Source: Ipomoea triloba (Eukaryota; Streptophyta; Magnoliopsida; Solanales; Convolvulaceae). From it: a DNA stretch of 64,000 bases. The position numbers were made by a program, and so were the translations under genes. A model generated the notes under the pieces. The model was not told the origin of the DNA and did no database searches. It was given only the letters and a program-made list of their open reading frames with translations. Location of the stretch: positions 8,838,927 through 8,902,926 of the forward strand of contig NC_044922.1 in NCBI RefSeq assembly GCF_003576645.1. Direction: 5' to 3'. Of the stretch, positions 1 through 10,974 are shown piece after piece (within the stretch, counting starts at the first letter, position 1; every line of letters begins with the position of its first letter).

Positions 1-140
1 GTTTGGAGAATCAAATATAAACAAATCTGAAGTAAAATATATTGGGTAGGTATGCCGAGACATATAAAGTTAAATTAAATACTTTTTATAAGGGTTGTAC
101 TAAGGTAAGATATCAAATCTTTTAATGTGGTGCGTGGCAA

Positions 141-400
141 ATTATTGCATGGACCATGGTCCACACAGCTGTGTGGACCAAAAATAAAAAGTACATTATC
201 TTTGTACTGAAAGTACATTATTTTTGTATGGTAGGTACATTATTTGATAGTATATATCAAATAATGTATTTTCAGTACAAAAATAATGTACCCTAAAATA
301 ATGTACCTACAGTACAAAAATAATGTACTTTCAGTACAAAAATAATGTACTTTTTATTTTTGGTCCACACAGCTGTGTGGACCATGGTCCATGCAATAAT
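141..400. mobile_element. MITE-like element with long perfect terminal inverted repeats
   Basis: Positions 141-180 are the exact reverse complement of 361-400, giving 40-bp perfect inverted ends that contain the motif GGACCATGGTCC and the palindrome ACACAGCTGTGT. The interior (about 180-360) is also largely self-complementary and repeats 'aataatgtac' units. No coding capacity is visible. I could not find a convincing target-site duplication, so the superfamily is undetermined. Confidence 0.7.
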
Positions 401-410
401 GATTGGTGAT

Positions 411-590
411 GCGTCAATTAATCATGGATAGTTAAAGAAATTTGATTTTTTTTTAAATTTTTTTATAATGAAATGCGTCAAATCTTTTAATTTGATGCAT
501 CAATTAATCATGGATAGTTAAAGAAATTTGATTTTAAAAAAAAAAAAAATTCAAACAACCAATTATAATGAAATGCGTCAACAGGCAGAA
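411..590. repeat. Imperfect two-copy direct repeat (about 85 bp)
   Basis: The stretch from about 411 (motif 'caattaatcatggatagtt') through 'aaatgcgtca' recurs from about 500 to 580. The copies differ mainly in the length of an internal T-rich or A-rich tract. No gene is visible here. Confidence 0.6.
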
Positions 591-624
591 ATTCCTCTTT
601 CACCGTATATATATATATATATAT

Positions 625-1035
625 GAGACCGTATCACCGTGAGACGAGTTGGGTCATGATGAAAATGTAATACTTATATGCACAAATGTCATACTTATAT
701 GCTCAAATGTAATACTAATCAGGAATAAATTTTTTGTTACTTATAAGGGTAAATGTAATACTTTTAAAGGAAAATACAATACTTTTACATTTCGATTTAA
801 TTACATTTTTCCTCAAAAGTATTATATTTTCCCTTATAAGTAAGAAACACTTGTCAACATTACTTATTATGAAAAATGTAATATTTTTTCTCTTATAAGT
901 AACAAAAATTGTATTCCTAATTAGTATTATATTTGAGCATATAAGTATGACATTTGCACATATAAGTATGACATTTGTATGTTGCTTCGATCCGACCCAA
1001 CCCGTCTCACGAATAAGGATTCGTGCGACGGTCTC
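625..1035. mobile_element. Inverted-repeat (MITE-like) element between AT microsatellites
   Basis: The left end begins GAGACCGTATCACCGTGAGA and the right end finishes with a near-complement ending CGACGGTCTC. Inside, 'acttatatgcacaaatgtca' on the left pairs with a reverse-complement copy near 940-975. The two arms converge on about 830-870. No transposase is visible. (TA)n tracts lie on both sides (606-624 and 1051 onward). Open reading frames here are low-complexity shadows. Confidence 0.6.
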
Positions 1036-1047
1036 ACACAAGTGTGA

Positions 1048-1050
<3 letters not shown>

Positions 1051-1092
<42 letters not shown>

Positions 1093-1165
1093 TGTGCGTT
1101 GATTTGATGACTTGATCTGACCAGGCCGCACCTGATGATGACTATATATATATATATATATATGT
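1051..1165. repeat. (AT)n microsatellite pair
   Basis: Two pure AT-dinucleotide tracts (about 1051-1088 and 1143-1163) are separated by about 55 bp of unique sequence. They are the source of spurious IYIYIY-type reading frames. Confidence 0.9.
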
Positions 1166-1830
1166 TACAAAACACACCATTTGGCGTACTAAAACGCACC
1201 ATAGGACCGAAAAACACACCATTCCACACTATATACCAAATGCACATATTCACTTAAAATTTATCAATATACTTAATAAAACGCATCATTCTACGTATTA
1301 AAATGTACCATAACGTGCCTCATGTCAAATTATAAGCATGCACTATTTACACATATTACAAAATATGTGCTAAAATATGCACCATTTTACGTATTAAAAT
1401 GTACCACAATGTTTGTTAAAATGCACAATTCCACTTTTTGAAAATTCCCATCCCCATATTATAAACATGGACTATTACACTTATTAGAAAACATGTGTTA
1501 AAATACACACCATTCAACATATTAAAATGCACCAGAGAACAGATTAAAACACACCATTCCACAACACACTTATTAGAAACACGTGTTAAAATCCACACCA
1601 TTCAACGTATTAAAATGCACCAGACGACGTATTAAAACATACCATTCCACAACACAATTACGCACCATTCTATTTATGAAAATGCACCAGCGGATAGATT
1701 AAAACACACCATTCCACAACACAGTTAATGCACCAATATACGTAATAAAACGCACCACAACATGTATTCAAACGCACCACACTATGTACTAAAATGCACC
1801 ATTCCAATTCATGTAATATAAATACTAAAA
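1166..1830. repeat. Degenerate minisatellite, 'aaaacgcaccattcc' type units
   Basis: About 650 bp is built of short units resembling 'cgtattaaaatgcaccat' or 'aaaacacaccattccacaac'. Spacing is irregular (about 18-50 bp) and the units have diverged. A 61-aa minus-strand frame here simply reads through the units. No gene is supported. Confidence 0.65.
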
Positions 1831-1940
1831 TTACCATAATAACCCCACTTAAACATACGCGAATTTCAGTAGGATTAATGAAATCGGACGACGCAGATTA
1901 GGCCGCATGACCGCATGCGAGCTCCTCGCCGCATTTGAAT

Positions 1941-1951
<11 letters not shown>

Positions 1952-2035
<84 letters not shown>
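1952..2035. repeat. Long (AT)n microsatellite
   Basis: An A-tract is followed by about 80 bp of uninterrupted AT dinucleotides. Confidence 0.95.
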
Positions 2036-2038
<3 letters not shown>

Positions 2039-2527
2039 GCACGCTCTAATGCGAACGAGTGCCCAGGAGAGAAATGAGAATGCTTCGCAGCCGTCTATGT
2101 GTCCAGATCAACGAATCAGATGTAATTTTAAAGAAACAACGTGGTGGCATTTTTGTAAATAACTCAATCTTTGGTGTAAGTAAATGTGTTATAAGTGCAA
2201 ATAGCTTGTGCACTTGTGCAAGTGATAAAGTGCAAGTAAAATCACTTACAAGTGCACCTATTTTGACTTATATGTGCAAGTAATTTACTTGGTTGGCATT
2301 CATGCACCTAGGTGCAACCGTGCAACTAATTATAACGTTAGGTGCACTTTGTATTGATGCTCAGTATACATTTTACTTGCACCTGTTATACATTTTACTT
2401 GCACTTACGAAAATGCCACCGCATTTTTTTAGAATTCAGTGTTTCTCATCCGTTTGATCTGGACACGTGAACAGATATCATGTGTTCTCAGTTCTCGCTT
2501 GGGCGCACCGTTCTCATTTGAACGCAA
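2036..2527. mobile_element. Non-coding element with imperfect terminal inverted repeats
   Basis: The left end (GGGGCACGCTCTAATGCGAA, then 'gtgtccagatcaacg' and 'ggtggcatttttgtaaat') is matched in reverse complement by the right end (about 2405-2527, with 'tttgatctggacacg' and 'gaaaatgccaccgc'). The interior carries several 'gtgcaagtaaaat' repeats. This is a MITE or foldback architecture with no protein. The superfamily is unknown. Confidence 0.6.

Positions 2528-2528
<1 letters not shown>

Positions 2529-2593
<65 letters not shown>
2529..2593. repeat. (CA)n(TA)n compound microsatellite
   Basis: About 22 CA dinucleotides are followed by about 10 TA dinucleotides. The tract adjoins the 5' side of the SINE at 2600. 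Confidence 0.95.
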
Positions 2594-2599
2594 TTATAA

Positions 2600-2810
2600 T
2601 GCCCGTAAGGGCAGCCTGAGTGGCAAGACCAAGACGCTCGCGGCCGTGAGGTCCTGAGTTCGAAACCGTCTGCCACCCGGGTTTGAGCCGGTCAGCTATG
2701 GGCAACCTAGGCTGGTTAACCTCCTTGCGGTCCTTTGCCGGCTAGGATCACAGGGCGAGGGTTTACTCACATACTCGGAAGAGGAGTGGGGTTTGCCTCG
2801 ATAAACCCAA
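2600..2810 (+). mobile_element. tRNA-derived SINE
   Basis: A pol III-type internal promoter is visible: an A-box-like 'tgagtggcaagacc' (about 2617-2630) and a B-box-like 'gagttcgaaacc' (2656-2667) at tRNA spacing. A GC-rich body follows and ends near 2810. The 15-bp sequence 'tatatatatttataa' occurs immediately before (2585-2599) and after (2811-2825), which fits a target-site duplication, although the AT-rich context weakens that inference. Such elements are mobilised by LINE machinery and encode no protein. Confidence 0.8.
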
Positions 2811-2825
2811 TATATATATTTATAA

Positions 2826-3314
2826 CAGATCAGGTGCGAAGCTTTCCTTGAGTGAAAAATAGGGTTTAATCTCATTCATTGATCCAATCCAGATCAAGGG
2901 TCCAAAATGAAGATATTTAAAAACAACAAAAAAAAAAAAACAAAAACAAAGCACGATGGTATTATGATAATTTTGTGTAAGTTAGTTTTTTTTTGTCTTT
3001 CGATGCATTTTTTCCTTCTTCCAGTGCACATTTTCCTTCTTTGAGTGCATATTGTTATCTCTTATAAAGCACACGGTTTCTCCCTTTGAATGCACATTGT
3101 TGTGCCTTCCAATGCATATTTTTAAAGATCGTAGGTGTTAGATTTTTTTTAAAGAGCAGTTGATCTTGAATGAATCACTAATTACTAATTTGAGTTAAAT
3201 CTTGTAGTGTTTGTTTATGATTTTTAATCATTTATGATTTGTGTTGAAGATCCTGTATTGAATTTAGTTTTTTCAATAATTATTTCACATCTTTGTGACT
3301 TTCAGTACACAAAT
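2826..3314. other. Intergenic stretch without recognisable feature
   Basis: AT-rich unique sequence with runs of 'gtgcacattttt' style motifs. I see no gene, RNA or element boundary. Confidence 0.5.
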
Positions 3315-3319
3315 AAGAC

Positions 3320-4617
3320 TGATGTTGTGTGTATGGTGGTGAGGGTGAAGTGGTAAAACGAAGAGTCAAGACTCCCCGAGTGTCGTGTCTCTCAAGGATG
3401 GCGAATGGGAACCGAATCTATGTTGGCATTTATGAGGTTGAAAGGTAAGAGTTGCAAGAATCAAGGGTGGAGGATTTGTTCATGGTTGGTTGGGTAAAGG
3501 TTTGAAAGTAAAATAAGATGGAAAATACAAAAGATAAAAGGAAAGGGGTGCATGCCAAAGTTAAGTCTAAGGATTGATTATCGTAGGTAGCTTGGAATTG
3601 GGTTTCGGGATTGATCTAGGGAGTCACGGTATTAGTATTGAGTGGCGTCACACTCAAACTCTCAATCCTCATTCGGTTGAGGCATTTTATCGAACACCTA
3701 GCCTACCACTCCTCTCGGGTCTCATCCTTTCGGATTAAGAGCGGAGATATGGATGATCTAGGCTCGTGAGTGGCCGCTATCGCACACACACTCACTTCCT
3801 ACGGGTTTACTACCTATCCCGGCCGGAAATAGAAGCAAAGATTGAACAATCATCACCCATACATTCATCAATCATACTCCCACAACACCAAGATCATAAT
3901 ATCAAATATAAACATCAATCCATAGATCAACAAGAGCACACACACCCAAACAAATCTACTCTAGCATAATAAACATTAAATCAAAGCAATAGAAACAAAG
4001 CAAAAACATAAAAGAACAAACTTTATATTAATAGAAGAGAAATTGTACCCAAAGAAGTCTTGGATCTACATCTTCATCTTCAAATCCTAAATCTATTCTA
4101 AGGAGAATTTGGAAAGGAAAATTGGATCTAAAACTATTGGGAGTCTCCTCCCCTACCTAAGCTATCTACTACCTAAAAACTAATGCCCCAAAGGTCTGAA
4201 ATAAGGAGCCTTATATAGGGGAAACAAAATAGGGGCAATATAGTAATTTTCCCGCAGCAAGATTTAGGGCTGGTACAGGGGTTCTCGACGCGTCGAGCCC
4301 GCGAAGACTTTTCTCCACGATCTTCCACACGCTTGGTGGAGGTCGTGGGGGCTCTCTGGAATGTTTCCACGCCCCTCCACACGCGTGTGAGGCTTCGTGG
4401 GAGGCTCCTGCTTCATGGTTTCTCCATTTTCCGCTCCGTTTCGGCCTTAGGTCCTCCGTTTGGCTGCAAAATAGCTTAAAAGCATCTTCCAAGCTCTTGT
4501 TAGCGGTTTTGGTCACATTCGAGTCTTAACGCATGATATTCTTATGAAAGGGGTACTAAACCATACAATTATAGCCCTTAAATGACCCCTAAAATAGGCT
4601 ATTCTTGGTGCTTATCA
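3320..4617 (+). mobile_element. Solo LTR (about 1.3 kb) with 5-bp TSD AAGAC
   Basis: The segment begins TGATGTTGTG and ends GTGCTTATCA, so its ends are short inverted TGAT/ATCA. It is flanked by AAGAC at 3315-3319 and again at 4618-4622. No PBS, polypurine tract or polymerase domain is present inside. This fits a lone LTR left by recombination. The end motif and size resemble the element at 17424-22101 once its Helitrons are subtracted (about 1.24 kb). The family is inferred to be a Ty3-gypsy lineage but is not proven. The short reading frames inside are not conserved proteins. Confidence 0.7.
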
Positions 4618-4695
4618 AAGACCCAATTAAAACTTCACTATATTAGTCTCACCTTGCAAAATGTGTATCAATTTTGTATGCCATAATTTTTTTTT

Positions 4696-5062
4696 GGAAA
4701 AAGTGTCAAATAGGCCACTGAACTTATCGCTTTTGTGCAATTAGGCCATTGGACTTAAAAAGTGTGCAATTCAACCATCAAACAAGCAAAATTTGTGCAA
4801 TTGGACCATTTTTACAAAAATTTTCTGGTAAAATCCAATTATATTACTAACATATATGTATTAAGAGTGACATTTTCTTCTACCATACTAGTTGGGAGTC
4901 AATATTGAAATGTTTTTAACTCAAATTGAATTAAAAAATTTTGTAAAAATGGTCCAATTGCACAAATTTTGTATATTTGATGGTTGAATTGCACACTTTT
5001 TAAGTTCAATGACCCAATTGCACAAAAATTACAAGTTCAGTGGCCTATTTGACACTTTTTCC
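4696..5062. mobile_element. 367-bp MITE, GGAAAAAGTGTCAAATAGGC family
   Basis: The terminal inverted repeats begin GGAAAAAGTGTCAAATAGGC at 4696, and the complement ends at 5062. The element is bordered by T-tracts on both sides. A copy of exactly the same length lies at 39316-39682, with repeats of that copy at 41420-41786 and 43133-43499. No coding sequence is present. Confidence 0.85.
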
Positions 5063-5793
5063 TTTTTTTTTTTTAAACCTTATTTTCACTTCCTCAATCA
5101 TGTTATCATTTTTGTATTTGATTATTGTAGGGTCCATTAATTTTTAAATAATCTATAAATTCTCATATAACGTCATTTACTTGGAAGTAAAGAACAAAAA
5201 TAGCAATTTTTTTGTGGGGATAATGGTACTTTATTAAACTCTTTATACCAAAATTTAAATTAAGTATTCAAACACCAAAAGATATATTAAAACCAATTCT
5301 TATTCCTTATAATAAAAATTAAAATAAATAAATATAAAATTTGTAGCATTCTAACAACTCTCTTCTTCTCTCTCTCTCTCTTTTGTTTTGTTTTTTTTTT
5401 GTTTTTTGTTTTTTTTGTTTTTTTGTTTTTTGGTGCAATGCCAAAATTGTATAGCTATTACTCGAGACAATAATATTGATAAAAGTCAAATTTATAACCT
5501 TATAATACGGAGAATAATGTTTTATTCACTTAATCATCCCTTTTAGGCAACATTCTAATTACTCTTGAGTTAATGGGTGTTTGAAAGACATAATAGCTGT
5601 TTGTAAGATCTTTGTTTATATTTTTGACTATATCCTCATTAGATTTTTTGAGTACTACTGACTCTATTAAAATGTAATATTTGTCCATATATAATTTTTT
5701 AATCTATTAAAATATAAAAAGTAAATGTTTTCACTAAGATTCAAATTTGTGACCTCACATTTGAGAGGGTCCAGTTTTGGTAGTATTTCAAGA

Positions 5794-5824
<31 letters not shown>

Positions 5825-5930
5825 GGTATTTTCCTTTCTTAATCTATGCTAAGTTGCTAACTAACACTCTCCATTTCTCTCTCCTCCAGTGGCTGAAGCA
5901 TGAGTGAAGCCACAAGCCAGCTCACTGTTA
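5063..5930. other. Upstream region of the receptor kinase gene
   Basis: AT-rich sequence with a pyrimidine tract (about 5358-5445) and no gene. Just downstream, at about 5950-6000, a CT-rich 'ctctctctctctctt' patch typical of plant 5' leaders precedes the inferred first non-coding exon of the gene at 7756. No TATA box can be assigned with confidence. Confidence 0.4.
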
Positions 5931-6277
5931 GCACCTCACTCCCATTCCAACCCGCTGCTCTCTCTCTCTCTCTTTCGCTCTCTGCGTTTCTCTTTCTATT
6001 TCTTCTTCAATTCCTGTAATAATTTTCAAAGCCATTTCGCATTAAATCCAACGCTCTGAGCTTGACCCACAATTTCCAGCTCACAGGCTCAGAGCTGCTA
6101 TTTTGGGGGTCTGGAGCTTCCCATTTCCTTCCAAATGCAGTTACTCAACATGGGTTACATTAATTTCATTGGTACTTCCGATCCGGAGAAGCTACACAGC
6201 AGTAATTTCAGCTTCCCAGCTCGGCATTCCTTGTAAAGATTACTCAGACAACAAGGGTTTTCTATAAATGCTCTCAG

Positions 6278-7732
6278 GTAATACTCGCTTTGAGCTGTGC
6301 CGGATGTTCTGCTGAAATTCCGTTATTTTATTTTGTATTTTCCGTTTCTTTGGGTCGGTTTGAACTATTGGGAGCTTTGGTCGCAGATCTGAGTTAAGAC
6401 TAGCTGCAATTTGTTCTTGTTTGTGTTTGGTTGATTATATGGAGCTTGGTGTAATTAATGATGTCTTGACAAGTCTTGCTCTTTCGATTTCGTACAAATT
6501 ATATCTGTATGCCATCTGAAATTATGGGTGGAGTGTTTGAGACTAATGGGATATTGGCTGTTTAACACCCCCACCTAACACATTCTGAATCGAATTTAGC
6601 TTGAAATTTGGTAAGAATTAAGACTTTTCTGCCCCCCACCTTTTTTCTCCTAGGTTTTGCTTGTAAACTGTAGCTCTTCTTAGAGTAGGCTGTTTGGTAT
6701 GGCAGACAGAAGAATAATCATTCAGGGCAATTGTATACTCTTGCTTGATGAAGTTCAACACTTCAACATGGTTATGTAATGTGTGCGTGTGCTATTTTTC
6801 ATTTTTGTCCTATATTGGTGTCTGAGGCATTGTTCTCCTGTTTTATTTTATTTTATTTTATTTTAGGGTGTAATGATTTATCTATTGGTTACATTTGCAT
6901 CCACTTCCTTCTGAAATAATCATTTTTGTGACTTTTTGGTGTAAAAGTTATTGGAAAAAGCATTTCACTTTGCTTTTCCACTCCAAGTTGCTTTTTTTTT
7001 TTTCTTTTGCATATGGATATTGGTTTTGTGATTTGAAAGCTTTCTGGGCAATACATAATGGGGAATATGCCCTACTTTTGAAGTTCAAATTCTGAAAGCT
7101 GAGAGAAATTTTAATTGTGAAATTCCAGTAGAATTGGTTGTTATTTTTCTCGAATTTTATTTTTTTTATAAACCTAGTATCACTGTTCCTGTTAAGAAGG
7201 CCACCAAAACAGACATGTTTATGATTTTCATACTCTTCTATGTTTAAGTGTTTGTTTCTCTCCCATGCCAATGTAAAATCTAAATGTGCTTCTAATCCTT
7301 CTATTAATGATTTCTTGTGAATTGTGATTAATACTTGGTACTTTGCTTTATGAACTTTACATAGTAAAATGATACCCTGTTATCTGAATAGACTATATGC
7401 ATAAAGTATGGGTACTGAAGAATCGTATTATGCCCTTCCTATAGAAGTGAAAAAAGAAGTTTGCCTTTGTATGCCCTGGTCATTGATTTTCTGATGTATA
7501 TTTCATTCTGCAACATGGGTGCTCTAAGCTGAATCAATACACAAATGATTCATCTTGATAAACTATGTGATCACTGGCTCCCCTATTTTCTTTGTTTTCT
7601 ATTTATTTTTTCTTGCAAATGCTGTCCTTCTCTCTGGCTCATGCTTTTTATTATTATTAACTTTTTGAATATTTATTGCTTGTTATTCCTGCCTATATCA
7701 AACAGTTTCATCTATTGTCTGTATTGTCACAG
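6278..7732 (+). other. Putative 5'-UTR intron of the LRR receptor kinase gene
   Basis: A GTAATACT donor at 6278 follows 'atgctctcag', and a 'ttgtcacag' acceptor ends at 7732, only 23 bp before the start codon at 7756. The intervening sequence is T-rich and non-coding. A leader intron is common in this receptor family. The prediction rests on splice-site appearance only; a cDNA would settle it. Confidence 0.5.
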
Positions 7733-7755
7733 GAAAGTGTCAGTGCAATTACCTC

Positions 7756-10167
7756 ATGAAAATGTTCTCCGCCTACAAATTGCTTTGTTTTCTTTTTGTT
7801 CTTACAACTCTTCTTCCCCTGGCAATTGGAGATCTAGAGTCAGATGAACAAGCTCTTCTTGCATTTGCTGCCTCTGTTCACCATGGTCGCAAAATTAACT
7901 GGAATCCTGGAATCCCTATCTGCTCATCTTGGGTTGGCATTAATTGTAGTAGTGATGGAACCCGTGTGGTCACTGTTCGACTTCCGGGAGTTGGACTCAC
8001 TGGTGCAATCCCTGAAAATACCCTTGGAAAATTAGATGGTTTAAGGATTCTCAGTCTTCGAGCCAATCTCCTAAATGGGACTCTTCCTTCTGACCTCACT
8101 TCGCTTCCTTCTCTCCGCAACCTCTTCCTTCAACACAATAACTTATCTGGTCAAATACCAACTTTTTCTCATCAACTGAGCATTCTTGATCTTTCATATA
8201 ATTCCTTCAGCGGTAGCATTCCTTCAATGATTCAGAATCTGACCCAACTCACTGCACTGTACCTCCAGAATAACTCTCTCTCTGGATCTATACCTAATCT
8301 CTCACTTCCAAGGCTGAAGCATCTGAATTTAAGTTACAACCATCTTAATGGTTCTATCCCATCGACCCTTAAAAGGTTTCCCAATTCATCGTTTGTAGGA
8401 AACTCTTTCTTATGTGGATTACCTTTAAGTCCCTGTTCCCCTCTTCAACCACCATCCATTGGCCCCAGTGCCCCTTCACCTGATGATCACAGTCACAAGA
8501 AGAAACTTAAACTAGGATATATTATTGCCATTGCAGCGGGTGGAGCAGCGGTACTCTTTCTACTAGCTCTAATAATTTTCTTGTGCTGCCTGAAGAGAAA
8601 AGCAAGTGATGGCAGTGTACTCAAAGGAAAGCCTTCTGGTGTAGGTAGGAGTGAGAAACCCAGGGAAGAATTTGGTAGTGGGGTCCAAGAGCCAGAGAAA
8701 AATAAGCTGGTTTTCTTTGAGGGCTGCTCGTACAATTTTGATCTTGAGGACTTATTGAGGGCGTCAGCAGAAGTGCTTGGAAAGGGGAGCTTTGGGACGG
8801 CATACAAGGCTATTCTGGAGGAGTCAACAACAGTGGTCGTTAAACGATTAAAAGAAGTCATTGTAGGGAAGAAGGACTTTGAACAACAAATGGAGATCAT
8901 AGGTAGAGTTGGACAGCACCCAAATGTTGTTCCTTTGCGTGCTTATTATTACTCCAAGGATGAGAAGCTCCTAGTCTATGATTATTTTTCAAGAGGCAAC
9001 TTGGCAATGCTTCTACATGGTATGCTTTATTGATTCCTTTCCTTAATGTACCTCGTTTTGATGGAATAATATGATCTGTGCTTTTTGGAGGCACCTTGGC
9101 ACTCCCCTTATCAGTACTTGATACGACTCCTTAAATTTACACAAATGACTTTAAAGCATTGAAATTAACTATTTTAAGTAAATAAAATTGCAACTCTTCT
9201 TTTTAGCAGAGTTAAAGGGATTATGTATGCAATTCATTGCTCTTATGTAAATCCTGTATATATCTCTTGTTAGCCATCATATTTGTTTAGCTGTTAGATT
9301 CTGTACTGGGAGACAACATTATAAGTAAAATCATCATCAATTTATCTGTTACCGTAAACCTTTGTTGTCTATGGGTAAGATAGAATAAGTGTGACTTGAA
9401 TCAAATACAGATGTATACTTATTTAGATGGAGCCGTCCAACCTTCAATATATTTCAACAACCTTGAATGCAGAATTAGCTCCTAATTTCTGATTCTGTTT
9501 TCCTCTAATATTCTCATTATTCCATTTTTTAAAAACAGGAAACAGGGCTGCTGGGAGAACTGCTTTGGACTGGGAAACAAGAGTTAAAATAGCCCATGCA
9601 GCAGCAAGGGGGATTGCCCATATCCATTCCATGGGTGGTGCCAAATTCACTCATGGAAATATAAAATCCTCAAACGTTCTCATTAACCAAGATATAGATG
9701 CTTGTGTCTCTGATTTTGGTTTAGCCCCTCTCATGAATTTCCCTGCAGCTCGGTCTCGGCATCCTGGGTACCGTGCTCCCGAGGTGATTGAAACACGGAA
9801 GCACACACATAAGTCAGACGTGTACAGCTTTGGTGTGTTATTACTAGAGATGCTTACTGGGAAACAGCCTGTTCAATCACCTGGGCGTGATGATATGGTT
9901 GATCTCCCGAGGTGGGTCCAGTCGGTGGTTAGGGAAGAATGGACTGCAGAAGTGTTTGATGTTGAACTGATGAGGTTTCAAAACATTGAAGAAGAGATGG
10001 TGCAGATGCTGCAAATTGCCATGGCATGTGTTGTAAGGGTTCCAGATATGCGACCTAGCATGGAAGAAGTTGTTCGGATGATCGAAGAGGTGAGGCAATC
10101 TGACTCTGAAAACCGGCCATCTTCTGAAGAGAACAAATCTAAGGACTCAAATGTGCAGACCCCTTAG
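7756..10167 (+). CDS. LRR receptor-like kinase, probable pseudokinase (At5g58300-like)
   Basis: A single-pass plasma-membrane receptor of 630 aa is encoded by two coding exons, 7756-9019 and 9539-10167. The intron starts GTATGC, ends AACAG, and splits a Gly codon in phase 1. Domains in order: signal peptide (about 1-25); LRR N-terminal cap with paired Cys at about 56-64; about five LRRs (about 72-205); Pro/Ser-rich juxtamembrane stretch; transmembrane helix (about 253-278); kinase-like domain (about 336-610). The glycine loop (GKGSFGTAY, 342-350), Lys363 and DFG (480-482) are present. The catalytic loop reads HGN (460-462) where active kinases have HRD, so the catalytic Asp is missing. That is usual for the LRR-III 'probable inactive receptor kinase' group, whose members signal by scaffolding. 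The frame is intact and all domains are full length. The ligand is unknown. Confidence 0.93.
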
Positions 10168-10727
10168 CTTGATTCTTTGGAATTTGGATATGTTCATTCT
10201 CCTGTTTCTGAGTTCTGACCTGTAAGTTGTGGAATCATTTCGTTGTAATTCAATTCAAAGGCCCATTGGCGAATTCATGGTGTATATGCTCATTGAAGTG
10301 AGGATTTGGATCGGAGACTGATTGATTTTCCTTTTCTTAGACGACAGTTTAGCCATTCATCAATCATCATTACCTTGTTCAGAATTGCCTTTGCTTTCAT
10401 CATGATTTGTTGTAAAAACCCCATTGTAGAAAATTAAACCATCAACAGCTGATTGATGATCTTTTGTCTAGACTCCTTTTGACAAGAAATGTTGGTGCAG
10501 TAATAACTCATTATTTTATTGTGAAAGTGAATCAATCCTATATTAGGCTTGTTTGCAGTTTGATACGGTTGAATAGATGGGTTTGAGTTAGAATGGAATG
10601 GTAATTTTTCAATATTAGATTCTTAATTAGAACAAAATTTAAGAGCTCAAGAGCAGCAAAATGCATGCAGTGACATACAGTTATGAGCTCTTAAACTGGA
10701 TGTGAGGGCAAATCAACAATGACCTTA
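10168..10727 (+). other. 3' UTR and spacer after the receptor kinase gene
   Basis: The first 250-330 bp after the stop codon are plausibly the 3' UTR; an AT-rich 'gaaaattaaacc' lies near 10430. The remainder up to the gypsy remnant has no recognisable feature. Confidence 0.4.
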
Positions 10728-10940
10728 GGGACTCAACACAACCTGAGAAAAACGAATGATTAAGCTAAGGAGATGAGAAAAGGAGGTGAGGAAATAGCTG
10801 CAGGAGAAGGCCGGGTAGAGAGTTTTCAGAGAAAGAAAGGAGGTGAAGAAAAGGATCAAAGTTGGGAATCTGTTCCTCCACCTCCACTATGTTATTCCTT
10901 TTCACTACCCTTTTGAGTTTTGTCTACAACTAACAATTAT
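10728..10940 (-). repeat. 3' LTR remnant of the Ty3-gypsy element
   Basis: Shares several blocks with 36630-36775 (for example 'acctgagaaaa' and 'ggaggtgaggaaata'), as expected for paired LTRs of a minus-strand element. Ends are decayed and coordinates approximate. Confidence 0.6.
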
Positions 10941-10974
10941 GGGTTTGTCTATCTGGTCCAGTAGTAGGGGAAAC

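Noticed and set aside
927..1253. Frames rich in IYIYIY or THTHTH near 715-1253, 2439-2705 and 20275-20505
   Set aside because: They are translations of AT, CA and ACAT microsatellites.
2600..2680. Possible tRNA gene
   Set aside because: A and B boxes are present but the acceptor and anticodon stems do not pair properly, and the sequence continues as a SINE body with flanking duplication.
4173..4516. Overlapping minus-strand frames of 69 and 101 aa
   Set aside because: They lie in the solo LTR in GC-richer sequence, overlap in different frames and match no family I know.
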